In this document: one piece after another, positions 54,380-63,883 of the stretch
Numbering within the stretch: the first letter of the stretch is position 1
Layout: each line of letters opens with the position of its first letter
Source of the DNA: Bacillota bacterium
Lineage (GTDB): Bacteria; Bacillota; Desulfotomaculia; Desulfotomaculales; Desulfallaceae
Assembly (NCBI GenBank): GCA_023439185.1
Contig: JAEXOR010000034.1
Location: forward strand, 42,140 to 106,139
Length of the DNA stretch: 64,000 nt
Direction of reading: 5' to 3'
Notes under the pieces: model-generated
The model's input: only the letters and a program-made list of their open reading frames with translations
Databases searched by the model: none
What the model was told of the DNA's origin: nothing
Made by a program: the position numbers and the translations under genes

Positions 54380-55039
54380 CTATAGCAGCTTGGTCCCGTT
54401 GACCACCAGTTCAAATCGGCAGCGCAGAAAAACAGCCGCCCGCCTGCATAGCATCATTCTGGTTAAAAAAATCTCGAAATATTCCATCACCGGGCATACT
54501 TCGGTGTTAATCTGCAGCTCCATGGTAATGGTGCGTTTTTTTTCGTCCACCCAGAGAAAAGAATGTTCCGCGGCATAATTAACCCGGTCATGGATGTCAA
54601 AGGTGGCGTAATCCTGGTTGCGCACCCGGGAACGGTGCACATCGGACTTGTCGGCCATAATCAGGGCCGCGGCCACGGTGTTGACGGGCTGCCCGTATTC
54701 CTCCTCATGGTTGGCTATTGCGGATATCACCACCGCCGTTTCCTCGGGATCCATGCCCATTTGCAGCAGCAATGAACAGCAAATTGTGGCGCCGGATATG
54801 CCATGGTCGTTCCGGCTGACCACATTGCCGATATCATGCAGGTAACCGGCGATGGAGGCCAATTCCGCCTCGCGTTCGTCGTACCCGAGCTTGGCCAGAA
54901 TATTTTTGGCGATACTGGATACCAGGTTCACATGACGGTAGCTATGTTCTGTAAAACCCAGTGCCCCAAGGTGCTCGTTGCCCTTGCGGATGAAACTGTC
55001 TATCACCGGGTTGCGTTTGACATCGTCCAGAACGACCAA
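54380..55039 (-). CDS. HD-domain phosphohydrolase
   Basis: 219 residues. An H...HD...D metal pattern is visible: HSYRHVNLVSSIA, AGYLHDIGNVVSRNDHG, IANHEEEYG. The C-terminus (about 150-219) has short strands and no recognised domain. The substrate is unknown. It sits between yajC and secD, a position conserved in related genomes to my recollection. Confidence 0.88.
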   Translation of the reverse strand: MVVLDDVKRNPVIDSFIRKGNEHLGALGFTEHSYRHVNLVSSIAKNILAKLGYDEREAELASIAGYLHDIGNVVSRNDHGISGATICCSLLLQMGMDPEETAVVISAIANHEEEYGQPVNTVAAALIMADKSDVHRSRVRNQDYATFDIHDRVNYAAEHSFLWVDEKKRTITMELQINTEVCPVMEYFEIFLTRMMLCRRAAVFLRCRFELVVNGTKLL

Positions 55040-55074
55040 CCCCAGACCTCCTCGGCCGCGAAAGATCAGTCAAT

Positions 55075-55099
55075 AAAAAGAGTAGACCGGGGCCTACTC
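55075..55099 (-). terminator. Rho-independent terminator of yajC
   Basis: GAGTAG/CTACTC stem (55099-55094/55085-55080 on the minus strand) then TTTTTATTG, just after the yajC stop. Confidence 0.75.
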
Positions 55100-55107
55100 A
55101 AATTATA

Positions 55108-55401
55108 CTATTCTTTGTCATTTCCCTCATCTTCAGAAGCTCTTTTCTGAGAAACGGCGTGCTTTAAAACTTCTATGCGCACGTTATCGGCCACTCTGAT
55201 GATGAAGCTGTCTTCCTTTACTTTAACGATGGTACCGTATATGCCTCCGGCGGTTACGATATTGTCGTTAATGCCCAGATTGCGTACCATTTCCTGGTGC
55301 TTTTTCTGGCGCTGCTGCTGTGGTCTAATCATCAGGAACCACAAAAGGGCGAACAAACCGACTATATAAACAATACCGAGAGTGGATTCATTCAAAACCA
55401 T
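55108..55401 (-). CDS. yajC: Preprotein translocase subunit YajC
   Basis: 97 residues. One membrane segment (GIVYIVGLFALLWFLMIRPQ) and the QQQRQKKHQEM...NIVTAGGIYGTIVKV pattern are typical. It belongs to the Sec accessory complex with SecDF. It follows tgt, the common tgt-yajC-secD order. Confidence 0.96.
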   Translation of the reverse strand: MVLNESTLGIVYIVGLFALLWFLMIRPQQQRQKKHQEMVRNLGINDNIVTAGGIYGTIVKVKEDSFIIRVADNVRIEVLKHAVSQKRASEDEGNDKE

Positions 55402-55491
55402 AACCCTCCTTTCTGCATGGACTCAAAACATATTACTTATTCTTGATGATCGGGCATTTCCCTTTTTTTATTTTTGCGGTGTTAATTCATG

Positions 55492-56619
55492 TCAGGAACC
55501 GTCTCCGGCTTGAGTAGTGTAACGGTTAAAGAAGTCTTCCCGGAACTTGGCCAGCCTGTTTTCCTTGATGGCGGCACGGATATCCCTCATCAATGTCAGC
55601 ACAAAGGATAAATTGTGCCAGGTGGTGAGCCTGATGCCCAATACCTCGTTGGCCTTAATCAGATGCCTGATGTAGGCCCGCGAGAAGTTCCGGCAGGTAT
55701 AGCAGCCGCATTCCGGGTCCAGGGGCAAAAAATCCCTGGCATACTCGGCGTTGCGCACCACCAGCCGGCCGTCCCTGGTAAAAACCGTGCCGTTGCGGGC
55801 GATCCGGGTGGGCAGCACACAGTCGAACATGTCCACTCCGCGATACACTCCTTCAACCAGGCAGTCCGGAGATCCCACTCCCATCAGGTAGCGGGGCTTG
55901 TTTTCCGGCATGGCCGGCACCAGGTAATCCAGCACCTCGTACATCAAAGGCTTTGGCTCACCGACACTTAATCCCCCAATGGCATAGCCCGGAAAATCCA
56001 GGGCCATTATTTCGGCGGCGCTTTTTAACCGCAGGTCCCGGTACATACCGCCCTGGATAATGCCAAACAATGCCTGGTCCGGCCGGCGGTGGCTGTCCAG
56101 ACAGCGCCCGGCCCAGCGGGTGGTACGCTCCATTGCCGACCGGGCGTCATCGTAACTGCACGGATACGGCGCGCACTCGTCAAAGGCCATCGCCACATCC
56201 GCCCCCAGGGCCATTTGTATCTCCATGGATTTTTCCGGGCTGAAGAAATGCTCGGAGCCGTCTATGTGGCTGCGGAAGGTGACCCCGTCATCGGTGATCC
56301 GGCGCAGCGGGCCCAGGCTGAAGACCTGAAATCCGCCGCTGTCGGTCAGAATGGGGCCGTCCCAGCCCATAAACTTGTGCAGTCCGCCGGCCTCGGCAAT
56401 TATGTCGTGCCCCGGGCGCAGGTACAGGTGGTAGGTATTGCTGAGAATCATGGTTCCGCCGGCCTCGCGCACTTCCCCGGGGGTCATGGTTTTAACGGTG
56501 GCCTGGGTGCCCACCGGCATAAAAACCGGTGTCTCCACCGGCCCGTGCGGTGTTTCCAGCAAACCCAGCCTGGCCCGGCTGCCCGCGTCCCGCCCCGTTA
56601 CCGTAAAATTTATCGCCAT
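55492..56619 (-). CDS. tgt: tRNA-guanine(34) transglycosylase
   Basis: 375 residues. DSGGFQVFSLG, MAFDECAPYP and the C-terminal zinc site (CGCYTCRNFSRAYIRHL) are present. It swaps G34 for the queuosine precursor in tRNAs with GUN anticodons. It clusters with queA and queH. Confidence 0.98.
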   Translation of the reverse strand: MAINFTVTGRDAGSRARLGLLETPHGPVETPVFMPVGTQATVKTMTPGEVREAGGTMILSNTYHLYLRPGHDIIAEAGGLHKFMGWDGPILTDSGGFQVFSLGPLRRITDDGVTFRSHIDGSEHFFSPEKSMEIQMALGADVAMAFDECAPYPCSYDDARSAMERTTRWAGRCLDSHRRPDQALFGIIQGGMYRDLRLKSAAEIMALDFPGYAIGGLSVGEPKPLMYEVLDYLVPAMPENKPRYLMGVGSPDCLVEGVYRGVDMFDCVLPTRIARNGTVFTRDGRLVVRNAEYARDFLPLDPECGCYTCRNFSRAYIRHLIKANEVLGIRLTTWHNLSFVLTLMRDIRAAIKENRLAKFREDFFNRYTTQAGDGS

Positions 56620-56678
56620 GAGTGCTCCTTTGATTCCGAATTCAGAGTACGGTCTTTTCTGACTCCTGACTCCTTTAC

Positions 56679-57701
56679 TTAAATGATCAGCATGGCGTCG
56701 CCAAAACTGAAAAAACGGTAACGCAGTACGACAGCCTCCCGGTAAGCCGCAAGCACCCGCTCCCGCCCCGCAAATGCGCTGACCATCATCAGCAGCGTGC
56801 TTCCGGGCAGGTGGAAGTTGGTCACCAGGCCGTCAATCACCCGGAACCGGTAGCCGGGATAAATAAAGATTTCCGTCCAGCCGGAACCCGACCGGACTGT
56901 CCCGCTGTCTTCAGCACTGGTTTCCAGGCATCTGGTAGTGGTGGTACCCACCGCCACCACCCTGCCGCCCCCGGCTTTGGTCCGGTTAATCATCCGGGCC
57001 GCTTCCGGAGTTATTTCATAATACTCGGCGTGCATATGGTGCCGGGTGATGTCTTCCGCCTTGACCGGGCGAAAGGTGCCCAAGCCGACATGGAGCAGTA
57101 CCGGCGCCACATTAACGCCCCGTTCTTTGATTTGGGCCAGCAGCTCGGAAGTAAAATGCAGGCCGGCGGTGGGCGCAGCCGCGGAGCCGGGCTGACGTGC
57201 ATAAACTGTCTGGTAACGCCCCGGGTCAGCCGGCTGCTTCTTGATGTACGGCGGGAGCGGCATAGCGCCCAGCCGATCAAGCAGGCGTTCAAAGTCACCG
57301 TCAAACTGGAACCGCATTCGCCGGCACCCGCCCGCAGTGACGGCTTCCGCCACACCACGTATGTCGCCGCCAAATCTGATGCCTGTTCCGGGCGGTACGC
57401 GCCGTCCGGGCCGCACCAAAACTTCCCACGTGTCATCCTCAATCCGGGTCAGCAATAAAACCTCTATTTTAGTGCCGGTGCCTTCCTTTTCACCCCACAG
57501 CCGGGCGGGAATCACCCGGGTATTATTGATGACCAGCGTATCCCCCGGGCGCAGGTAATCAACCAGATCCTTAAACAGTCGGTGCTCGGGCGCGCCGTCA
57601 TTTCCGGGCAATACCAACAGCCGCGATTCATCTCGCCTGGGGGCCGGTTCCTGGGCAATCAGTTCTTCAGGCAGGTGATACATAAAATCGGTTATCTTCA
57701 T
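56679..57701 (-). CDS. queA: S-adenosylmethionine:tRNA ribosyltransferase-isomerase
   Basis: 340 residues. FMYHLPEELIAQEPAPRRDESRL opens in two pieces as the family pattern, with TAGLHFTSELL and NFHLPGSTLLMMVSAF. It adds the epoxycyclopentane ring to the tRNA base. It lies upstream of tgt. Confidence 0.97.
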   Translation of the reverse strand: MKITDFMYHLPEELIAQEPAPRRDESRLLVLPGNDGAPEHRLFKDLVDYLRPGDTLVINNTRVIPARLWGEKEGTGTKIEVLLLTRIEDDTWEVLVRPGRRVPPGTGIRFGGDIRGVAEAVTAGGCRRMRFQFDGDFERLLDRLGAMPLPPYIKKQPADPGRYQTVYARQPGSAAAPTAGLHFTSELLAQIKERGVNVAPVLLHVGLGTFRPVKAEDITRHHMHAEYYEITPEAARMINRTKAGGGRVVAVGTTTTRCLETSAEDSGTVRSGSGWTEIFIYPGYRFRVIDGLVTNFHLPGSTLLMMVSAFAGRERVLAAYREAVVLRYRFFSFGDAMLII

Positions 57702-57722
57702 GCGGCAGCCACTTTCCGCTGA

Positions 57723-59147
57723 TCACGCCCCATAATTATTTACCAGGTCGACACCTGTATAATAGTATTGCAAAATATCCTGGTAATTATAACCTTGCAA
57801 CGCCAGGCCCGAAGCGCCCCACTGCGACATCCCGAGCCCGTGTCCCAGCCCGCTGCCGATAATCACAACACCGCAGAGTCTCCCGCTGATATCAACGTCT
57901 TTTTGCATTGAGAAAAGGGAACTGTTCAGCCCTAGGGCGATACGCACCCGGTCTGCGTTGCTTATATCCGCCCGGACAGGATTACCCGCAGCGTCAAAGC
58001 CTTCAATTAAAATCCGTTTGACCCGCTGACCGGACGAAGTAAGTTGCATCTCATTTAAATCGGTAATCAGGGCAAACTCAGGGTACGGAACGGGATTTGA
58101 CAGCCCTTTCAGTTTCTCATTAACGACCCGGGTAAGTTGTTCCGTCGAATAAGCAACCGTCCAGTTATGATACTTGGTATTGTAATCCGCAGGGTCTACC
58201 CGGGCGCGGATGTATCCCAGCGATTCACTCCATACGTCCTCACTGTTTTCCGTACACCCTCCGCTGGAGGAGTGGAAAAACGCGGCAATGGGCCGGCCAC
58301 CGTAAATAAGCACTTTTCCGGCGGTTTCATCCACCGCCCGCGCAGCCTGGGCATGTTCACCGTCATAACCCCGGTAAACTTGATTTTGCTGATTATCCAG
58401 CACATCGAACCCCTGGCTCCCGTAACTGCCCAACTGGGCGATGACATAAGTACGCGCCGTCACAGCCTGGGCCTTCAGTGCTTCCAGGGGGAAGGAAACA
58501 GGCATTTCGGCCGGCACCACACCATAAAGATATTGTTCCACGGGCAGTTCATTAACCACCGTCAATCCCGCGCCAATGGACCTTATTTCAACGCTGCCGC
58601 GGTAACGGGAAGCTTGACCGTACTTTTCCAGGCTAAAAAGGTTCAGCCCGCCCCGGGACATGGGGGTAACCCTGCCGCTTCCGTCCAACGCCCGCAGGTC
58701 ACCGGAGTCGCCAAGATAGTTTAAACCGGTTCCGGCACTCAGTACCGCAAGCCCGGACAGCGAATTTTTCTTTTGTATTGTTCCGTCACCCGATAGAATG
58801 CTCTGCTCAGATTTAACCTCTTCCGCTATTATGGAGCCCTGATACAGGCCCTGATGCTCGTTGTTCCGTTTCAGCATCACGAGTCCGCCCGTATTGGCGG
58901 CGGTCCAGGTTTCACCCGGGCTTGTTTCAGCAATGACGCCGCCGCTGAGCGCGTCCACCAACCGGTAGCAGCCCTGGAAAGTAAGCTTTACCTCCGGCAT
59001 TTGCTGGGCTATCCCCACCCGCACAGTATCGTTTCCCACCCGCGCTGCCGCAAAGGCAGGAGGCTGAGGGCACAAAAAACCGACCGCTACAAACAACAGG
59101 GACAGGAACATAAACCGAAAAGAAAATGCTGCCTTGTGTCCCGGCAT
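57723..59147 (-). CDS. SpoIID/LytB domain protein
   Basis: 474 residues. A signal peptide is clear (FMFLSLLFVAVGFLCPQPPA then FAAA). The SpoIID domain spans about 185-440, with VEQYLYGVVPAEMPVSFPLE, ALKAQAVTARTYVI and FFHSSSGGCTENSEDVW. This family cleaves stem-less glycan strands, as SpoIID does in engulfment, or acts in cell-wall turnover. It is not the canonical spoIID locus, so no symbol is given. Its ATG abuts the T tract of the upstream terminator. Confidence 0.92.
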   Translation of the reverse strand: MPGHKAAFSFRFMFLSLLFVAVGFLCPQPPAFAAARVGNDTVRVGIAQQMPEVKLTFQGCYRLVDALSGGVIAETSPGETWTAANTGGLVMLKRNNEHQGLYQGSIIAEEVKSEQSILSGDGTIQKKNSLSGLAVLSAGTGLNYLGDSGDLRALDGSGRVTPMSRGGLNLFSLEKYGQASRYRGSVEIRSIGAGLTVVNELPVEQYLYGVVPAEMPVSFPLEALKAQAVTARTYVIAQLGSYGSQGFDVLDNQQNQVYRGYDGEHAQAARAVDETAGKVLIYGGRPIAAFFHSSSGGCTENSEDVWSESLGYIRARVDPADYNTKYHNWTVAYSTEQLTRVVNEKLKGLSNPVPYPEFALITDLNEMQLTSSGQRVKRILIEGFDAAGNPVRADISNADRVRIALGLNSSLFSMQKDVDISGRLCGVVIIGSGLGHGLGMSQWGASGLALQGYNYQDILQYYYTGVDLVNNYGA

Positions 59148-59191
59148 AAAAAAAGAACCCCCCCGAAAAGTAAATCATGTTTACCCTGGGG
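59148..59191 (-). terminator. Terminator of the DUF2905 gene, abutting the next start codon
   Basis: CCCC...GTAAA-CATGA-TTTAC...GGGG (59191-59161 on the minus strand) leads into TTCTTTTTTT directly before the ATG at 59147. The G run of the stem is also the only RBS candidate of the next gene. Confidence 0.65.
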
Positions 59192-59244
59192 AAATTCGAC
59201 ATAAAATATGGATTTTCCTGCCTATAGAAGCCTTTAATACATAA

Positions 59245-59469
59245 TTATCTTCTAAATACCAGATTTAGCACAATGGTCAGCAGCAGGCTGACCAGGATCA
59301 TGGTTACCACCGGAAAATAAAAAGTAAAGTTGCCCCGCTGCACCAGGATATCTCCCGGCAGCCGGCCCAGACCGGTAAACTTTCCGGCCAGCATCAGCAG
59401 GCCGCCCACCAGCACCAGCATAAAACCAAGACCCAAAATCATTTTACCAATTGCATACAGGGAATCCAT
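59245..59469 (-). CDS. DUF2905 family small membrane protein
   Basis: 74 residues, two membrane segments separated by KFTGLGRLPGDILVQRGNFT, the DUF2905 signature. Function unknown. It follows queH by 18 bases. Confidence 0.9.
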   Translation of the reverse strand: MDSLYAIGKMILGLGFMLVLVGGLLMLAGKFTGLGRLPGDILVQRGNFTFYFPVVTMILVSLLLTIVLNLVFRR

Positions 59470-59487
59470 GCCATTTCCCCCTCGATA

Positions 59488-60036
59488 CTAAACACGGCGG
59501 CTTTTTCCCTTTTGCTCATACCGTTCTTTTTCACTGAAGATGCAGCCGCAGTATTGCTGCCTGTACATACCAAGAGATCGTGATTTTTCCGTCGCTTCAC
59601 GATACCCGGGGCGAAAATCTTCGTAATAAAAGGGGATACCTGTTTCCTCCGCCACAGCCAGGCCTGTTTCCCTGATCAGGTCGTGCTTCTGATAAGGACT
59701 GACCAGCAGCGTGGTGGTAAAAGCATCAAATTTACCTTTCCGGGCTATCCTGGCCGCCTTTCTCAAACGCATGACATAACATAACCGGCAGCGCACCGCT
59801 TCCCGGTGCACTACCTCGCGCAGGTAGTACTCCATATCATACCCGTCTTCCACAATCACGGGCAAACCCTGATCGTCCGCGTACTGCAGCAGGGTAAGCT
59901 TGCGTTTTTGCCACTCGGTATAGGGGTGGATGTTGGGGTTATAAAAATAGCCGTGCACCTGGTGACCCTGCTCCTTTAATTTTTCAAGCGGGTACACGGT
60001 ACACGGCCCGCAGCAGTTATGCAGCAGTAATTTCAT
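59488..60036 (-). CDS. queH: Epoxyqueuosine reductase QueH
   Basis: About 182 residues. NCCGPCTVYP, CRLCYVMRLRKAA and CGCIFSEKERY supply the metal-binding cysteines of the QueH type, which replaces QueG. It does the last step of queuosine synthesis. The start at 60036 has CAGGAG upstream. It joins ruvB and queA-tgt in one direction. Confidence 0.94.
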   Translation of the reverse strand: MKLLLHNCCGPCTVYPLEKLKEQGHQVHGYFYNPNIHPYTEWQKRKLTLLQYADDQGLPVIVEDGYDMEYYLREVVHREAVRCRLCYVMRLRKAARIARKGKFDAFTTTLLVSPYQKHDLIRETGLAVAEETGIPFYYEDFRPGYREATEKSRSLGMYRQQYCGCIFSEKERYEQKGKSRRV

Positions 60037-60053
60037 TGCCTGTAACGCTCCTG

Positions 60054-61085
60054 TTACCATAATGCGGGCTGCTTTTCCTCCGGTGCCGCCAGACCCAAAT
60101 GTTTATATGCCGCCGGCGTGGCCACCCGGCCCCGCTGGGTGCGGGACAGCAAGCCAAGCTGCAGCAGGTAGGGTTCATACACATCCTCGACGGTCCCCGC
60201 CTCTTCACCCGTGGCCGCGGCTATTGTCTCCAGACCTACCGGACCGCCGCCGAATTTATTGATCACTGCTTTCAGCACCCGGCGGTCGGCCTCGTCCAGC
60301 CCCAGGGGATCCACTTCAAAGAACTCCAGCGCTTCCCGGGCCACCGCGCCGGTTATAACACCGCCGGCCCGCACCTGGGCAAAGTCCCGCACCCTTTTTA
60401 AAAGGCGGTTGGCTACCCGGGGGGTGCCGCGGGAACGGCGCGCTATTTCAAGGGCGCCGTCACTGTCGGTTTCCACTGCCAAAATGCGGGCGGCCCTGGT
60501 GATAATGGTCTCTAAATCTTCAGCCCGGTAATAGTCCAGTCTGCTGATGACGCCGAACCGGTCCCGCAGGGGCGAGGTCATTAAGCCCGCCCTGGTGGTG
60601 GCGCCGATTAAAGTAAACTTTGGCAGGTCAATACGCAAAGTACGCGCCCCCGGTCCCTTGCCGATGATGATATCCAGGGCGAAATCCTCCATGGCCGGGT
60701 AAAGAATTTCCTCCACCATCCTGCTTAACCGGTGCACCTCGTCGATAAACAAAACGTCACCGGGCTGCAGGTTGGTCAGTATGGCCGCCAGGTCCCCGGG
60801 GCGTTCGATGGCCGGCCCCGAGGTGGTGCGGATGCTGACTCCCATCTCGTTGGAGATGATGTTGGCCAGGGTGGTTTTACCCAGACCGGGCGGACCGAAG
60901 AGCAGTACATGATCCAGCGGTTCGCCCCGCTGCAGCGCCGCCTTGATGAATATACCGATGGTTTCCTTGGCCTTGTCCTGGCCTATGTATTCGTTTAACC
61001 TGCGCGGGCGCAGGCTGGCGTCGATATCCGCGTCGTCCGCCTGCAGGGCCGCTGATATTATTCTTTCATTTCCCTGTTGTTCCAT
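60054..61085 (-). CDS. ruvB: Holliday junction branch migration helicase RuvB
   Basis: 343 residues, AAA+. Walker A is FGPPGLGKTTLA, Walker B LFIDEVHRL, sensor GATTRAGLMT; a winged helix ends the protein. It drives branch migration with RuvA. Confidence 0.98.
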   Translation of the reverse strand: MEQQGNERIISAALQADDADIDASLRPRRLNEYIGQDKAKETIGIFIKAALQRGEPLDHVLLFGPPGLGKTTLANIISNEMGVSIRTTSGPAIERPGDLAAILTNLQPGDVLFIDEVHRLSRMVEEILYPAMEDFALDIIIGKGPGARTLRIDLPKFTLIGATTRAGLMTSPLRDRFGVISRLDYYRAEDLETIITRAARILAVETDSDGALEIARRSRGTPRVANRLLKRVRDFAQVRAGGVITGAVAREALEFFEVDPLGLDEADRRVLKAVINKFGGGPVGLETIAAATGEEAGTVEDVYEPYLLQLGLLSRTQRGRVATPAAYKHLGLAAPEEKQPALW

Positions 61086-61112
61086 ACCCTGTCACCTGAT
61101 CCCACCGTGCCG

Positions 61113-61712
61113 TTATTTATTTTGATCCAGTAAGCGCAAGGCTGATTTGATTAGTTGCTCCGCGTCCGGTGATCCCGCGCCGGAAACCCTGCTTACCGCT
61201 TCTCTGGCTTCCCCGGCGCCGTAACCCAAGGCCATTAAAGCGTTAACCGCGTCGCCGGACGCACCGCTTGATCCACCTTCGTAATGGGCTGCTGTTTCCG
61301 AGCCGGCTGCAAATCGCTCCGCCTTGTCTTTTAACTCCAGTATGATACGCTGGGCAATTTTCTTGCCGATTCCCGGTACCCGGGTAAAGGCGGCGGTATC
61401 CTCCAGTGCCAGCGCCCTGCCCAGTCCTCCGGGCGCCAGGGCCGACAGCACCGCCAGGGCAGCTTTGGGCCCCACGCCGTTAACACCCAGCAGCAGCAGG
61501 AAAGCGGTAATTTCAGCGGGGGTGGCAAAGCCATATAGTTGCATGTCGTCCTCGCGGACAATCATATGCGTATGCAACTTAACTTCATCAGACTCGTGCA
61601 GACCGGCGGCACACCCGGCGGTAACGTTGACCTTGTAACCGACGCCCCCGACGTCGATCACAACGTAATCCTGCTCCACCGCCGCCACCTTGCCCCTCAA
61701 GAACGCGATCAA
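61113..61712 (-). CDS. ruvA: Holliday junction branch migration protein RuvA
   Basis: 199 residues. MIAFLRGKV opens the OB domain; two HhH motifs (LLGVNGVGPKAALAVLSAL and RVPGIGKKIAQRIILELKDK) follow, then a flexible linker and domain III. It overlaps ruvC by four bases. Confidence 0.98.
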   Translation of the reverse strand: MIAFLRGKVAAVEQDYVVIDVGGVGYKVNVTAGCAAGLHESDEVKLHTHMIVREDDMQLYGFATPAEITAFLLLLGVNGVGPKAALAVLSALAPGGLGRALALEDTAAFTRVPGIGKKIAQRIILELKDKAERFAAGSETAAHYEGGSSGASGDAVNALMALGYGAGEAREAVSRVSGAGSPDAEQLIKSALRLLDQNK

Positions 61713-62197
61713 GCCAATACCCCCCAGCCGTTTCCGTTATTGGCATGGCATATGGCCACCGCCAGCGCGTCGGCTACATCATCGGGACGAGGGATTTCCG
61801 GCAGGTTAAGGATTATTTTGACCATATACTGAATTTGCTCCTTTTTTGCCCTGCCAAAGCCCACCGCCGCCTGTTTTACCTGCAGCGGCGTATATTCATA
61901 TACATTAATGCCGGCCTCCGCGGCGGCAAGAAGCACAATTCCACGGGCCTGTCCCACCACCAGGGCGGTTTTGGTATTCCGGTTGAAAAAAAGCTCTTCC
62001 ACGGCGAGACAGTCCGGCTGATATTTATGCAATAAATCATTCAGTCCGTTATATAGCTTATGTAACCGCAAATGCTGGGGCACGCCGGCCGTACTGCGCA
62101 GGCAGCCGTACTCCACCGGCGTGAACCTGTTACCCTTATAGTCCAAAATGCCATACCCCATGATGGCGTTCCCGGGATCGACGCCCAGTATTCTCAT
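61709..62197 (-). CDS. ruvC: Crossover junction endodeoxyribonuclease RuvC
   Basis: 162 residues from the ATG at 62197 (GGAG eight bases upstream). MRILGVDPGNAIMGYG carries the first catalytic Asp, with AVEELFFN (Glu) and PDDVADALAVAICH (final acidic pair). It resolves Holliday junctions with RuvAB. Confidence 0.98.
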   Translation of the reverse strand: MRILGVDPGNAIMGYGILDYKGNRFTPVEYGCLRSTAGVPQHLRLHKLYNGLNDLLHKYQPDCLAVEELFFNRNTKTALVVGQARGIVLLAAAEAGINVYEYTPLQVKQAAVGFGRAKKEQIQYMVKIILNLPEIPRPDDVADALAVAICHANNGNGWGVLA

Positions 62198-62259
62198 CCG
62201 GCTCACTCCCCATTATATGGTAGCATAACAACCGGTACCGGGCAACACCTGTTCCAGGG

Positions 62260-62919
62260 CTAGTTTGCGCCGTCTTTCTCCGCGTCCATTTCATCAAAGT
62301 TTTCCAGGACGATATTTAACGCGTACTCGTCGGAAAACTCAATGGCCTCCTGCAAATCAAGCTTCTCCTCGGGCGTCAGACTGCTGTAAGTCGCGCTTTT
62401 CTCCAGCCGTTCCCGCCAGTCCGCGGGCAGCAGGTTGAGATCAATGTTTTGCTCGACCCGCAGCAGCACCTCGTCGTTGCCCAGCGGACCCTGATAAACC
62501 GCTGCTTTCCCTTCGTGGATTCCCAGGTGCCTGTACTCCTTGTGCAGGCCGCAGTAACCGTCAATACTGCGGGTAATAATAACCTCATCGTTCCCGAAAG
62601 AAACGTCCCAGCCGTCCAACGCGGGATATTTCATCTTTAGCCGTTCCAGGTTCAAACCCACCAGTTCTTTGTCCGCCGGGCCGCTGGAATACAACTCCAT
62701 ATCCTCGCAGGAGCGATAAAGATTGATCATTTTAACCGTGGTATAAGGTCCCACCGTGGCGTCCCCTCTGCCGGCGCCGGTCACGCTGTCTATAACTTGA
62801 ACCGCGGGCTTTAAAACCGGACCGCCGATGTAATCCAGCGCCAGATATACCGCCGCGGCCATGAACATCATGTACACCAGGGCCATGCCGAGACCGGTAA
62901 GCCTTTTAATCATTGGCAA
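62260..62919 (-). CDS. BofC C-terminal domain protein (sporulation checkpoint-like)
   Basis: 219 residues. One N-terminal membrane segment (GMALVYMMFMAAAVYLALDY) and an extracellular part. The C-terminal about 100 residues (SIDGYCGLHKEYRHLGIHEG, then KAAVYQGPLGND) fit the BofC C-terminal domain. In Bacillus, BofC restrains the SpoIVB signalling protease; here the N-terminal domain differs. It sits between yebC and ruvC. Confidence 0.75.
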   Translation of the reverse strand: MPMIKRLTGLGMALVYMMFMAAAVYLALDYIGGPVLKPAVQVIDSVTGAGRGDATVGPYTTVKMINLYRSCEDMELYSSGPADKELVGLNLERLKMKYPALDGWDVSFGNDEVIITRSIDGYCGLHKEYRHLGIHEGKAAVYQGPLGNDEVLLRVEQNIDLNLLPADWRERLEKSATYSSLTPEEKLDLQEAIEFSDEYALNIVLENFDEMDAEKDGAN

Positions 62920-62977
62920 TACCTCTTTTTCAACTTGCTTTTTAGATCTTTAATTGAAGTATTGCCATTATAACCTA

Positions 62978-63008
62978 AAAAATAACACGGGTTGCCCGGC
63001 AACCCGTT
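62978..63008 (-). terminator. Rho-independent terminator of the YebC-family gene
   Basis: ACGGGTTGCC/GGCAACCCGT stem (63007-62987 on the minus strand), then TTATTTTTTAGG. The stop codon lies in the first arm. Confidence 0.85.
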
Positions 63009-63744
63009 AGTCTTCTTCAATTTCGCAATTTGTATATACATCCTGAACGTCATCATGATCTTCCAGGACATCCATCAGTTTCATCATCTGCTCTGCTTGT
63101 CCGCCGCTTAATTCAACAGTGTTTTTAGGAATTTTACTCACCCCGGAGTGGCCGATCTTGATGCCTTCCACTTCCAACACGTCCATCACCTCGTTTAGCT
63201 GACCCGGCTCGGTAATTACCTCCAGACTATCGTCTTCTTCCCGGACGTCGACAGCGCCGGCATCCAGCGCCAACAACAGAAAGCCGTCCGGGTCCAGCCC
63301 CGGGTTCGCCGCCTTCTCTACAATAATCAAGCCATTGGTGTCAAACATCCATGAGACACAACCGGTCTCACCCAAATTACCGCCGTATTTAGAGAAAAAA
63401 TGCCTGATTTCACCGGCCGTGCGGTTACGGTTATCAGTCATTATATCCAGCATCACGGCCGCTCCGCCGGGACCATAGCCCTCGTAGACAATTTCTTCGT
63501 AATTAACCCCGTCCAACTCACCGGCCCCCTTTTGAATGGCCCGCTGGATGTTATCGTTGGGAATGTTTGCTTCCTTGGCTCTGGCAACAGCGTTTTTCAG
63601 CCTCAAATTGGCCTCGGGATCGCCGCCGCCTTGTCTGGCCGCCATAATGATCTCTTTGGCCAGTTTGGTGAATATCCTCCCTCTTTGTGCGTCCACCTTG
63701 GCTTTTTTCCTCTTAATGGTGGACCACTTGGAATGACCGGACAT
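63007..63744 (-). CDS. YebC/PmpR family DNA-binding regulatory protein
   Basis: 245 residues from the ATG at 63744 (GGGAGG upstream). MSGHSKWSTIKRKKAKVDAQ and RGRIFTKLAKEI are the classic start. Some members regulate genes and others rescue stalled ribosomes at proline stretches (YebC). Its location before ruvC is widespread. Confidence 0.96.
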   Translation of the reverse strand: MSGHSKWSTIKRKKAKVDAQRGRIFTKLAKEIIMAARQGGGDPEANLRLKNAVARAKEANIPNDNIQRAIQKGAGELDGVNYEEIVYEGYGPGGAAVMLDIMTDNRNRTAGEIRHFFSKYGGNLGETGCVSWMFDTNGLIIVEKAANPGLDPDGFLLLALDAGAVDVREEDDSLEVITEPGQLNEVMDVLEVEGIKIGHSGVSKIPKNTVELSGGQAEQMMKLMDVLEDHDDVQDVYTNCEIEED

Positions 63745-63835
63745 GATTCTCAATCCTCCCTGTTTATTACACTTTTATATATTAACACAGATCATATTCC
63801 CATACTAACACAGACCGTCATTATTAAACACCTAC

Positions 63836-63870
63836 TATAAATAAAAGCCCCTGGCAAATGCCAAAGGCTT
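63836..63870 (-). terminator. Rho-independent terminator of the rrn operon
   Basis: AAGCC...GGC/GCC...GGCTT stem (63870-63845 on the minus strand), loop ATTT, then TTTATTTATA, directly after the 5S rRNA. Confidence 0.85.
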
Positions 63871-63883
63871 TCTAAAGATATCT

